A stretch of 64,000 nucleotides of DNA from Psychroflexus gondwanensis ACAM 44 (GTDB taxonomy: Bacteria > Bacteroidota > Bacteroidia > Flavobacteriales > Flavobacteriaceae): assembly GCF_000355905.1 (NCBI RefSeq), contig NZ_APLF01000005.1:268591-332590 (forward strand). The letters are read 5' to 3'. This document shows positions 48,337-58,432 of this stretch, piece by piece. The translations under genes and the position numbers were made by a program. The notes under the pieces were generated by a model. The model had not been told where the DNA came from. It saw nothing but the letters and a program-made list of their open reading frames with translations, and did not search any database. The stretch's first letter is position 1. The number at the start of each line of letters is the position of its first letter.

Positions 48337-49500
48337 TTAAAATATTGAAAACCAGTGGTTAAAGTTTTGTTTTTTTATAGTTCTAACTTCTAAATAATCA
48401 TTTAGCCAATCTAGATGTTCCAACCAGTAATCTCTAATAGACATCTCATCGTAAATTAAATGTATAGAATCAATTTCGTTAGATTCAATTTTCTTTATTA
48501 GTTTTTGTGACTTATGACAGTTTATAGACTGAGGGATGCCAATTGTTGGAATATATACAATTCGTTTTCCTACAAAAGTTTCTTGAGTAATGTATCTACT
48601 ATATTGAAGATTAACATCTAGATTGTTATTATGGGCTGCTTGAGTAAACTCAGTTATTAATGAATCTTGTCTAGCTGCAAGATTTCTAGCTCTAGTACTC
48701 TCAACAAGAGAAACCACTTCTTTAACTACTTCACTTCTTAGTCTACCTTTTGATATGTCTGAAAAAAGAGGTTTATCAAAATCGTTATTTTTTAATTTCA
48801 TCGAATGAGCCAATTGTGCAAATCTTTCAAAGTCACAATCAGGCCATAGTAAATGAACTATACCTATTCTTTTTAAATGAGCTTTATCTAATTCTTGACT
48901 ACACCATTCACTTTTAAGAAAGCCATTAGTGTTCAACATAAGTATAACATCACAATCGGTCATCCTATGCCATAATTCTTCTTGAAATTTAACTCCCTTA
49001 TCCACTGAATGCGTATCTAGAAAAACATCAAAATTATTTTGCTCTAGAATTTCATATAATTGAATAGCAATGTTGCTTGATTCGTTCCTCTTATATGAAA
49101 TAAATACTTTTCTCTCACTTCTGAGCAATTCAAACCCCTCAAGTATTAGATTACATATTTTCGATAGATTTTCTTCAAATATTAATCCATTTTGATTTGA
49201 AAGTGTTTCTGGCATTTCATCTGAAAAAGATTGCAAAAAAATTGGCAAAATAACATTGCAATCAAGTTTTTGATTTTCTAATATTTGCGAGGTCTTAGCA
49301 TCTAAATTATCTTTATGCCCAGAATAAATAACATAGGCTGGTTCAGCACCTGTATATTCTTCTATATTATCTTTTGTAATAATTTTAAGTAAATCTTGGA
49401 TTAATTTTAATTCATCAAATTTATTTATCAATTCAATTTTTAAACGATTAAATAAATCCTCATTTTCACCAAGTAAGATTAATTGATATTTATATTTCAT
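48337..49500 (-). CDS. TIR-domain protein with N- and C-terminal extra domains
   Basis: 387 residues in three parts. Residues 1 to about 125 hold an alpha/beta domain with a strand pattern AYVIYSGHKDNL and NVILPIFLQSFS, function unknown. Residues about 129-260 are a TIR domain: RKVFISYKRNESSN, DVFLDTHSVDKG, SEWCSQELDKAHLK with the likely catalytic E203. The last 130 residues (after ARNLAARQD) are another unrecognised domain with strands RIVYIPT and IDSIHLIYD. First gene of the TIR/SLOG block, 5 bp after hsdS. Confidence 0.82.
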   Translation of the reverse strand: MKYKYQLILLGENEDLFNRLKIELINKFDELKLIQDLLKIITKDNIEEYTGAEPAYVIYSGHKDNLDAKTSQILENQKLDCNVILPIFLQSFSDEMPETLSNQNGLIFEENLSKICNLILEGFELLRSERKVFISYKRNESSNIAIQLYEILEQNNFDVFLDTHSVDKGVKFQEELWHRMTDCDVILMLNTNGFLKSEWCSQELDKAHLKRIGIVHLLWPDCDFERFAQLAHSMKLKNNDFDKPLFSDISKGRLRSEVVKEVVSLVESTRARNLAARQDSLITEFTQAAHNNNLDVNLQYSRYITQETFVGKRIVYIPTIGIPQSINCHKSQKLIKKIESNEIDSIHLIYDEMSIRDYWLEHLDWLNDYLEVRTIKKQNFNHWFSIF

Positions 49501-49505
49501 AATTT

Positions 49506-50652
<1,147 letters not shown>

Positions 50653-50669
<17 letters not shown>

Positions 50670-52248
50670 ATCCTAAGTTTTTAAATACTTTTAATAGCTC
50701 TTGTTTTGATTGTTGTTCTTCTTTCAGTAAATCTGAAAATTCTTCTTTTAGACTTTCCATTTTCTCATCGAAGTTGATGTTTTCATCTCTATTTACAAAC
50801 TCGATATACTTACTTGGCACCAAAGAATAGTCTTTCTTCTTAACTTCATCTAAATGGGCACTGTAGCAATATTCTGGGATGTTTTTATAAACAGATTTCT
50901 TCACTTCGTTCGCAATGGCGCTTTCATTTTGTTGCCAGCTGTGATAGGTTTCAGAAACAGTATCTACTTGCTCTTGGCTAAATTGAATATACTTTTTTTC
51001 AAAGGGTACACCAATCTGCCTTAAATCCATAAACAAGATTTCGTCTTTCCGATTACGGTAATTTCTAGAAACATCACCAATACGTCTTGTATTTTCTGCT
51101 TTATTTTTATTTAAAATCCATAAGGTCACACTTATATTTGTTGTGTAAAACATGTTTTGTGGCAAAATAACAATAGCTTCTACCAATCCATTATCAATCA
51201 ATTTTTTACGAATTTTATATTCCTCACCTCCACCAGAAAGTGCTCCGTTGGCTAGTAAAAAACCAGCGACACCTTTGTCTGATAATTTAGATGCCATGGT
51301 GAGTATCCAACCGTAATTGGCATTGCTTGTTGGTGGCACTTCATAACCCATCCAACGTGGGTCGTCTATGAGTTCATTATCGGCTCGCCAGTCTTTTTGG
51401 TTAAATGGTGGGTTGGCCATAATATAATCGGCCTTTAAATCTTTGTGCTGGTCGTCTGCAAAGGTATTGGCTGCTTTTTCACCTAGATTACCAGAGATAC
51501 CACGTATGGCAAGGTTCATTTTAGCCAGTTTATAAGTGGTATTAGTATATTCTTGTCCGTAGATAGAGATATTGCGTTTATCACCATGATGGCTTTCTAT
51601 AAACTTAATAGACTGTACAAACATACCGCCAGAACCACAGGCAGGATCATAGATGATGCCCTCATAAGGCTCTATCATTTCGGCAATAAGGTTGACGATA
51701 CTTTTTGGCGTGTAGAACTCTCCTTTCCCTTTTCCTTCTGCAATGGCAAACTTGGATAAGAAGTATTCGTAAACACGGCCTACAATATCCGTCGCTTTGT
51801 CTTTTTGGGTATCTATATTATTAATGGTATCTAAAAGTGCTGCAAGCTTGCTAATATCAAGTTGTAATCGTGAAAAATAATTGTCGGGCAATGCGCCTTT
51901 AAGCGATGGGTTGTTTTTTTCAATAGTGTGTAGCGCCGTATCTATCTTTAAGGCAATATCGTCTTGCTTTGCATTTTGTATGATATAAGACCAACGTGCT
52001 AAGGGTGGTAAGAAAAAGACGTTCTTCATATTGTAGAACTCTTTCATTTCTAGATACTTTTCTTTGCCTTCTGCGATGAGTTCTTCTTTACGAGCTTCAA
52101 ACTTATCACTGGCAAACTTTAGGAATATTAAACCTAAGACCACGTGCTTGTATTCTGATGGCTCTACAGAACCTCTTAGTTTGTTGGCAGAATCCCAAAG
52201 TGATTCTTCTATTGATTTTTCTTTTTTGGTGGTTGCTTTTTCGGCCAT
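50653..52248 (-). CDS. hsdM: Type I restriction-modification methyltransferase subunit
   Basis: 531 residues, N6-adenine methyltransferase. AdoMet motif YDPACGSGGMFVQS, catalytic motif ANPPFNQKDW, and the HsdM N-terminal helical domain (LWDSANKLRGSVEPSEYKH) are present; GKGEFYTPKSIVNLIAEM precedes motif I. It starts the long minus-strand defence operon. I find no convincing promoter in the 72 bp before it. Confidence 0.95.
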
Positions 52249-52351
52249 TTATTTAAGGTACTTTTTAGGGAATTAAAATTTAAGCATGAATATAAATATA
52301 TTATAGTAATATAAGAGGTTCTGGATAGTGCTCATTGCTAATTTTTAAAAT

Positions 52352-52545
52352 CAAAAGGTTCTCTAGCGGCTTTTTGTAAGGCCTTTAGTCTCACCTTTGG
52401 TTATGAAGTTGAAAGTTTCTGTTTTGCCTGGATAGGTAAACAATAAAAAACTCAAAGAATCACAAATGTGAATCTTTGGGCCTAGAATACTAGTGTTTCA
52501 AATTAATGGAAAAAAGAGTTGTTTTTTACCACAGTTTTTTGTTTG
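52352..52545 (-). repeat. Mosaic repeat, copy A (modules 2 partial and 3)
   Basis: Fills most of the 308 bp between hsdM and the helicase gene. 52352 to about 52440 matches module 2 of the family (AAAGGTTCTCT, then GTCTCACCTTTGGTTATGAAG). 52446-52545 matches module 3, with the hairpin CTCAAAGAATCAC (52451-52463) / GTGAATCTTTGGG (52468-52480) and the tail AATTAATGGAAAAAAGAG. The rest of the gap (52249-52351) holds nothing recognisable. Confidence 0.7.
52445..52480 (-). terminator. Module 3 terminator after the helicase gene
   Basis: Read on the minus strand, a stem with a 4-base loop (arms 52451-52463 and 52468-52480) ends in a T run. It lies about 80 bp past the stop of the gene at 52557. 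Confidence 0.6.
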
Positions 52546-52556
52546 GCAATGGCATT

Positions 52557-54485
52557 CTATTTTTTTCCAATTAGTTTGTCGTACCATTTTAGATTTTTGA
52601 ATCTTTCAATTTCCTCTTTATTAAGTTGGTTTTCCTTGTTTTTTTTATTTAAATCAGATTCGCTTTTCTTTAGTTTGGTTTCAAGTCCGTTTGTTTTGAT
52701 GAGCGAATCAGATAGTTTTTTCTCAACTTTTTTCAATGACTTTTTTAGTCGTTCAGATTCGTTTTCAAACTCGGCAGTTTTTTCTAAAAGCAGTCCAAGA
52801 GAAGAGTTCTGTTCTGATATTTTAGTTGACTTGATGTTTAGCTCTTTCGTTTGCAATTCAATGTTTTCTTTTGCTTCTGAAAGTTCATTGTTCGTCAATT
52901 CAAGTTGCTCCATAAGTAAAGAATCCTTTTGTTTAAAGTTTAAAAGACGTTTTCCCTGTACTTCAATGAATTTCTTGAAAATATCCGTGTCAATATCATT
53001 ACGAAACTTTAAGGCTCTTTTGAAAATCTCAAATGCAGATTTGATTTTACCTTTTCCAAAATCTTCTCTTGATTTTTTGTAATAGAAATCCGCTTTGCCT
53101 GTATTAAGTTGTTCAGTTATTAATGTTCCAGGTGTTTCATTTTGAGCGAATTCAATAACTCTAGGGTCGGTTTTTATAGCATAACTGTTAAGTTGTGTTT
53201 TAAGCATTAAACCACTAAAGGAAGTACAACGACTTAAAGCAACATAAACTTGTCCTGGTGCAAATGCTCTTCCTAAATCGGCAATAACTTTTTCAAATGT
53301 TAAACCTTGGCTTTTATGAACTGTAATTGCCCAAGCCAAACGAATAGGGAACTGTTCAAATGTTCCTGCAATTTCTTCAATAATCTTTTTTTGTTCTTTA
53401 TTGTATGAATACTGAATATTATTCCAAACTGCTCTTTCAACTTCAACTTCGGATTCATCATCAAATACTACTGTAATAGAAGCTTCTTCAAGTTCTTTTA
53501 TTTTCCCAATTTTGCCATTGTAATAGCGTTTGTACTCGCCAGTATCATTTTTGAGAAACATTATTTGAGCACCAATTTTTAATTTTAAATAATGATCTGT
53601 TGGCTTATGTTTTTCTGGGAAAGTGCCCGTTACATTTGCTTCATAAGTAAATAATTCAGTTGTGAGTTGATTTAGTTTTGTAAGATTTGTTTCGTTTACT
53701 ATATTATTGTGTGTTGCAAGAATTATATAATCACTTCCATTTCCTGAAAATGTCGGATTGTATTTTGCATTAAGAACACTAAAATCATTTGCATTTACTT
53801 GACTAATTCGAACCCTATTCAATAAGTCAATAAATTCCTGTTCGTTCTGCCTATAGATTTTCTTCAACTCAATATAAAGAGGCGTGTTCTGTTCTATGAT
53901 TTTTGAACTAAAGAAAAAAGGAGTTTTGTAGAACTGGGATAGAATAGACCATTGTTCATTGTCCGCAATTGGTGGTAATTGAAAAGTATCTCCAATTAAT
54001 ATGACCTGAACACCACCAAAAGGCAAATAGGGTTTCTTGCGAAAAACTTTTAAAATTCTGTCAATTACATCCAACATATCTGCTCTTACCATTGAAATCT
54101 CGTCAATGATAAGCAGTTCCAAATTTTCAATTATTTCCTTCTTATCATCTCTGTATCTAAAAGTTGTATAAATTGTCTCACTGTTTTCTGTTCCCGTTGC
54201 TGTTGTTCTTAATCTTGAATCATCAGGAACGAAAGGTCCAAAAGGAATTTGAAAAAAGGAATTAATTGTAACTCCACCTGCATTTATTGCTGCAACTCCT
54301 GTTGGTGCAAGAATTACAGTGTTCTTATTTGTAGTGTCTTTAATGTATTTTAAAAAAGTTGTTTTACCCGTTCCTGCTTTTCCTGTTAGATAAACTAATT
54401 TGTCAGTATGTCGAACAAATTCAGAAGCGTTGTAAAATTCAACGTTTTCCTTGTCAAGTTCTATATTATCTACTGTTTCTGTCAT
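52557..54485 (-). CDS. Pif1/RecD-like helicase with C-terminal coiled coil
   Basis: 642 residues. Superfamily 1 helicase motifs in order: YLTGKAGTGKTTFL (Walker A), LILAPTGVAAINAGG-type Ia (NTVILAPTGVAAINAGG), LLIIDEISMV (II), FGGVQVILIGDTFQLPP (III), and WAITVHKSQGLTF plus VYVALSRCTSFSGL (V, VI). From about residue 470 a TPR-like stretch and then a long coiled coil (about 520-625) with Lys/Glu heptads follow, an unusual addition. Role: 5'-3' helicase, perhaps linked to defence or repair; substrate unknown. An opposing frame here is only a shadow. Confidence 0.85.
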   Translation of the reverse strand: MTETVDNIELDKENVEFYNASEFVRHTDKLVYLTGKAGTGKTTFLKYIKDTTNKNTVILAPTGVAAINAGGVTINSFFQIPFGPFVPDDSRLRTTATGTENSETIYTTFRYRDDKKEIIENLELLIIDEISMVRADMLDVIDRILKVFRKKPYLPFGGVQVILIGDTFQLPPIADNEQWSILSQFYKTPFFFSSKIIEQNTPLYIELKKIYRQNEQEFIDLLNRVRISQVNANDFSVLNAKYNPTFSGNGSDYIILATHNNIVNETNLTKLNQLTTELFTYEANVTGTFPEKHKPTDHYLKLKIGAQIMFLKNDTGEYKRYYNGKIGKIKELEEASITVVFDDESEVEVERAVWNNIQYSYNKEQKKIIEEIAGTFEQFPIRLAWAITVHKSQGLTFEKVIADLGRAFAPGQVYVALSRCTSFSGLMLKTQLNSYAIKTDPRVIEFAQNETPGTLITEQLNTGKADFYYKKSREDFGKGKIKSAFEIFKRALKFRNDIDTDIFKKFIEVQGKRLLNFKQKDSLLMEQLELTNNELSEAKENIELQTKELNIKSTKISEQNSSLGLLLEKTAEFENESERLKKSLKKVEKKLSDSLIKTNGLETKLKKSESDLNKKNKENQLNKEEIERFKNLKWYDKLIGKK

Positions 54486-54503
54486 TTCATTTTTTCAGCT
54501 TAT

Positions 54504-54728
54504 GCCTAACGTCTCTATATATGGCTCGTAACGTGCAAATTATAAAATTACTTTCGGATTAAGCACTAGCAGTCCCGAAGCTTCGGGATTAAATTTTTCT
54601 TATTATCTTTTTTATCAATAAGCCTCCCGAATGGTCGGGATAAAAATTTGGCTGACTGGCAAATATACCTTTACTTCGACTAATCAACTATCGAGCTATG
54701 AGCTATATAAGTTGTTGTGTGTAGTGGT
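54504..54728. repeat. Element with attC-like features
   Basis: GCCTAAC at 54504-54510 fits RYYYAAC of attC sites. TCTATATATGGCTCG (54512-54526) is mirrored by CGAGCTATGAGCTATATA (54692-54709), an imperfect inverted pair, followed by GTTGTTGTGTG. Inside are two palindromes: TCCCGAAGCTTCGGGA (54573-54588) and TCCCGAatggTCGGGA (54625-54640). The right end does not fit GTTRRRY, so attC identity is tentative. This element fills the 251 bp between the helicase and the GNAT genes. Confidence 0.4.
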
Positions 54729-54736
54729 TTCCGCAA

Positions 54737-55255
54737 TTAATTCGTTTTCGCATAAACATCAACGCTTATTGATTTTCCATTTTTTATTTCGCAGTCTTTC
54801 ATTGTCCCTTCGTTTTTGAAATCAAGTTTAGACATTGCATTTTTACAGTTCAAATTATCGGTCTCAACAAATCCTTCAATTCGATTTAGTTTAAGGTTGT
54901 TAAATCCGTAATAAGAGATTAAAGGTAAAACTTCTTTCATAATTCCCTTGCCCCAAAAATTTGGAAGCAGCCACAGTCCAATTTCTGCCTTGTTTTCTTT
55001 GTGGTTAATATCATTTAGTCCCCCTGCTCCGTAAAAAGTTTGATTATCAAGCGAGCAAATCGCCCACCACATTTGTTTCTTTTCCGCAAACCAAATCATT
55101 TGTTCTTTTGTAGCCTCCAAACTGTCAAAATTAATTCCATAATGCTTAATTACGTTTGGATTTGAAAGTCCTTTAAAAATATTTTTAACGTCTAAATCCG
55201 TTATTTCACGCAATAGAATTCGGTCAGTTTTTATGGTTGGAAATTTGTTTTTCAT
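54737..55255 (-). CDS. GNAT acetyltransferase (RimJ/RimL type)
   Basis: 172 residues. PTIKTDRILLREITDLDVKNIFK at the N-terminus, AEIGLWLLPNFWGKGIMKEVL (the acetyl-CoA loop, residues about 88-110) and LNRIEGFVETDNLNCKNAMSKLDF are the RimJ/RimL family. Could acetylate ribosomal protein or a small molecule; the substrate is open. Isolated gene in the accessory region, flanked by repeats. Confidence 0.85.
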   Translation of the reverse strand: MKNKFPTIKTDRILLREITDLDVKNIFKGLSNPNVIKHYGINFDSLEATKEQMIWFAEKKQMWWAICSLDNQTFYGAGGLNDINHKENKAEIGLWLLPNFWGKGIMKEVLPLISYYGFNNLKLNRIEGFVETDNLNCKNAMSKLDFKNEGTMKDCEIKNGKSISVDVYAKTN

Positions 55256-55296
55256 TAACTATATTTTCAATTCAGCCGTTTTTTTTGCATTACACA

Positions 55297-55647
55297 GAAC
55301 ATGGGGATAACAAGACTAGTTGTGTTATCCATTTTACCAAGTAACCAATATAAGAACTTTTTATCGTCTTAAAAGTCTTAACACTAAGAACATGCTTTAA
55401 TAAACGCTAAAATCTCGGAGGTAATTAATCTACCTCTCAAATCACACTATTAGACTACACTCTATTATAAATTTTGTTTTATACCTATTAATCCGCAAAT
55501 CAAAGGCTAATTAATGTTCTCCAATGGCTTTACAATCAACTTGGATTGGAAAACCAACAGTGAGCCAACGGTTTTTCGTAAACGCTGGTCTCACCGTTGG
55601 TTATAAAATTGAAGGTTTTTAGTTCAGGAGTACACTCTATTATAAAT
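55297..55647 (-). repeat. Mosaic repeat, copy B (modules 1 and 2)
   Basis: Module 1 (about 55298-55472) starts with the hairpin GGATAACA (55305-55312) / TGTTATCC (55323-55330) and contains AATCTCGGAGGTAATTAAT. TACACTCTATTATAAAT occurs at 55456-55472 and again at 55631-55647, bracketing module 2, which includes CCAACAGTGAGCCAACGG and its partner GGTCTCACCGTTGG. No module 3 here. Outside it the 656-bp gap to the patatin gene (55648-55911) shows nothing recognisable. Confidence 0.75.
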
Positions 55648-55911
55648 GCCAGAGAACACGCTAGCAAGACTTTAAAATGTATTTTGATTTTTTATTTAAA
55701 AAATTTAAGTTTCAGATCAACGATATAAAAGTGAATGATAAAAAGTAGAAGTTTGTTAATATTTTATTTTTCAAAATACCAGACAGAGTTTAATTTACAC
55801 TCCCGTATTTCATTAAAAAATTGGCTCTACAATAAGTCTGAAAATAATTTATTCACTTGCAATATAACCATGTATAGAGATGAATTGTAAAGGCTCTATC
55901 TTACTCTAATT

Positions 55912-57522
55912 TTAAAGTAAATCATAGCTTTTCATATCATCTTTGATGGTGTTCATGACAGCTTTAGCTAGTTTTCTTCTTAAAATAAGTTTATTTCCAA
56001 TTCCTAAAAAAAGGCGTGTACTCCAATTGTAATCTGAAAAATTCATTATTATTTTTCCTACTCTTTTTCTTAAATCTCTATTAAATCTGTCAACATCCTT
56101 TTCTTTACGTTTGGGCCAAATATCTCTATTTTCAAAAATAGGCATGTACATTTTATCTCTTTTAGTGGTCAAAATTGGAATAATTTGTCTTTTCCCATTA
56201 GAGGAAGTGTGTTTTTGTGGGTCAATATCTTTATAGCCGTTTTTAAATATTGAATTTGTTGTATTAACATCAACAGTAAAATATTCTCTTAAGAACCGCT
56301 CGCAATTAGCTCTGCCCAAAAAGAAATCGTGTACTCTAAATTCTTTATGAATAAAACCTCCAAATCCACCCATAAAACCACATGCTATAGCTTTTTTGCC
56401 TTCAATCTTTTTATCGTTTTTATCGTAACGAACAGGTGCAATTTGATATTGACTCACATCTCCATCTTTAAATATTTTTTTAATCACTTCAGGCTTAGAC
56501 CTCAAATGACCTAGCATTGCAGACAACATTCCTGTTAGACTAGATGTTATATCATCGGCTTCGATATTAAAACTAGTCATATAACTTGGAAAAGGGTCTA
56601 TCATCAAGACTGTTCCCTTAAATTTGTCTTCCTCTGCATCAATCCCATTAATTAAATTTTTTAAACGTTCAAAGGGTTCGTTATTAATAATCCCACCATC
56701 TAGTATTAGAGCTTCATAAGGGTCTTTATCAAGTTCAAACCTCTCTAGCAGAGCTTTGTTCCAAGACAGCTGTTCAACATATTTTTTCTTTCTTGTAATT
56801 TTTCTAGATCTTAAGCCTACAGGAAATGCTCCAGTTGCCATCGCAGCGTCTAATGCCATATTTGTATTTACATTTTCGAAAAAGTCAAGTGGTATCCAGC
56901 CATCATTATCATATTGAGTCTCTATTTTATTTAATATAAAAGTAGCATAATCTGCATGATGTGATAAATGAAAATTGTTATCAGTAAGCGTTCCTTGAAA
57001 GTCAGAATTATATTTAAACCCCTCTACATTGGTCAGAGTTGTAAAAACCTTGATATGCTTTTCTATATATTTTCTTTCTATAAATTCTGAGGAATTCACC
57101 TTAAGAGATTTTTTTCCGACTTGTTCTATAAATTTTGAATTTAAAAGAGAATACACTTTAGCCTTTTCTATATCATCTGTTTTAAGTAATAATGAAAACA
57201 TATCTTCTTGAAGTAAATCTACCCAAGAATTATAAAACTTATTTTTTGTCTGTTCTTTTAAAACATTCTTTGGGTCTGCTTCTTTCACATGTTCAATAGG
57301 ATTATTTAGTGCCGACGCTGCAATAATTCCTGTCATTCCACCAGCTGAAGCACCACCAATGGCTTTAACGACAACTTGATGTGTAGGCACATCTTTTTCA
57401 CCTCTTTTCTGTTCCCAAGTATCTAGAGCTTCAATGAGAAAGTCCATTACACCTGCGGTATAAGCTCCAGCGGAAACGGCTCCAGCCATACAAATTCCTA
57501 ATTCAAATGGTTCATTTCTCAT
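55912..57522 (-). CDS. Patatin-like phospholipase
   Basis: 536 residues. MAGAVSAGAYTAGVMDFLIEAL holds the patatin oxyanion loop, GGASAGGMTG the GxSxG nucleophile, and ALILDGGIINNEPFER the Asp of the dyad (DGG). No signal peptide, so cytoplasmic. Patatins act as phospholipases in several antiphage systems, but no cyclase, NTPase or reader gene is next to it here. Longer than the typical 300-400 by a C-terminal basic part. Confidence 0.85.
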   Translation of the reverse strand: MRNEPFELGICMAGAVSAGAYTAGVMDFLIEALDTWEQKRGEKDVPTHQVVVKAIGGASAGGMTGIIAASALNNPIEHVKEADPKNVLKEQTKNKFYNSWVDLLQEDMFSLLLKTDDIEKAKVYSLLNSKFIEQVGKKSLKVNSSEFIERKYIEKHIKVFTTLTNVEGFKYNSDFQGTLTDNNFHLSHHADYATFILNKIETQYDNDGWIPLDFFENVNTNMALDAAMATGAFPVGLRSRKITRKKKYVEQLSWNKALLERFELDKDPYEALILDGGIINNEPFERLKNLINGIDAEEDKFKGTVLMIDPFPSYMTSFNIEADDITSSLTGMLSAMLGHLRSKPEVIKKIFKDGDVSQYQIAPVRYDKNDKKIEGKKAIACGFMGGFGGFIHKEFRVHDFFLGRANCERFLREYFTVDVNTTNSIFKNGYKDIDPQKHTSSNGKRQIIPILTTKRDKMYMPIFENRDIWPKRKEKDVDRFNRDLRKRVGKIIMNFSDYNWSTRLFLGIGNKLILRRKLAKAVMNTIKDDMKSYDLL

Positions 57523-57602
57523 AATTATACGGGTTTTAATTTATACTGCTCATTGTCAAGTTTCTCAAGATTGCGCGGTAATTTGAACAATTTTTCAATA
57601 TT

Positions 57603-57800
57603 TTATTTTTCACGCTTAAAAAAAAGAATGACTTTTTGAGTAAATCCTTCGACAGCATAATCTATCGAATCTATTAGCTCCCATGCATCTTTTCCCATTT
57701 CATTCAACTTATCCTCAAGCTCAGAGGTCTCCATTCTAATAATTTTTAGCCATTTTCCCCTTGGCTCAAATTCTGTTGTTTTGTATTCAAATTGTTTCAT
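57603..57800 (-). CDS. DUF4177-type small protein
   Basis: 65 residues. MKQFEYKTTEFEPRG and the core ELEDKLNEMGKDAWELIDS match the DUF4177 pattern (LNExGxxGWEL). 80 bp upstream of the patatin start. Function unknown. Confidence 0.65.
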   Translation of the reverse strand: MKQFEYKTTEFEPRGKWLKIIRMETSELEDKLNEMGKDAWELIDSIDYAVEGFTQKVILFFKREK

Positions 57801-58432
57801 AAAAGTATTTTTTTCGTTTTATATGCTTACTGATGCCCCATGTATATGCGTTGTACGGGTTTTTGAAAACGTGAATTTCCTTTTTTATCTCAAATATCCT
57901 ATCAAGATGAGAAGTTCAATTTAACTGTAAATTTCATTATTTCAAATTAAATTTATAATGCCGTATGAGTAAATTGAATTATACTACGATCTTGCTCAGC
58001 AGAGGTTTTTTAATTGATTGAAGTTAAAAAAAAATAGCATAGCCTTAGTTACGGTAATTATTTTTGATAAAAAACAAGCGAAAAAAGCCTGTGCCGAATT
58101 CGTTACGGTCAAACGATTAATTACGAGATTATAGGTTTAAATTGGCATAAAACCCCAACTAAAGGAAAATGATAAAAAACAACAGATTCTAACATTAACA
58201 AAAGGCAATCACCCTAAAAAAGATCTACTTCAGATAACCAACTGAATAAAAAGGGATGCAAAACACTCTAAAAACACCCTTTTACTCTTGTAAGATTCTT
58301 GCCAACTCCTCGTATTCCCCCTTATTTAAAAATACCGAATTAGTCAATTAAGTATATAACTTTGGCCTGTTGGCGAGCCATATGCTTAGTTATTCTTCAC
58401 CGTTTTTTGTGCCCGAATGAGCCTTTTATCGG
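57801..58432. other. 632-bp stretch without gene
   Basis: No intact gene. ATATGCTTA recurs at about 57821 and 58381, near both ends. Around 58050-58320 the plus strand reads DKKQAKKACAEFVTV and further protein-like stretches broken by stops, so a decayed gene is possible. GTACAACGCATATACATGGGGC-like text (on the minus strand near 57836-57857) resembles the outer arm of large intergenic repeats, but its partner is unclear. Confidence 0.35.

Noticed and set aside
46390..49500. A standard Thoeris system
   Set aside because: No ThsA with SIR2-SLOG or membrane-macro layout is present; the SLOG protein is free-standing.
52519..53082. Plus-strand frame of 187 residues, serine- and phenylalanine-rich
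   Set aside because: It is antisense to the coiled-coil part of the Pif1-like helicase, and its F/S richness is what lysine/glutamate-rich coiled coil gives on the other strand.
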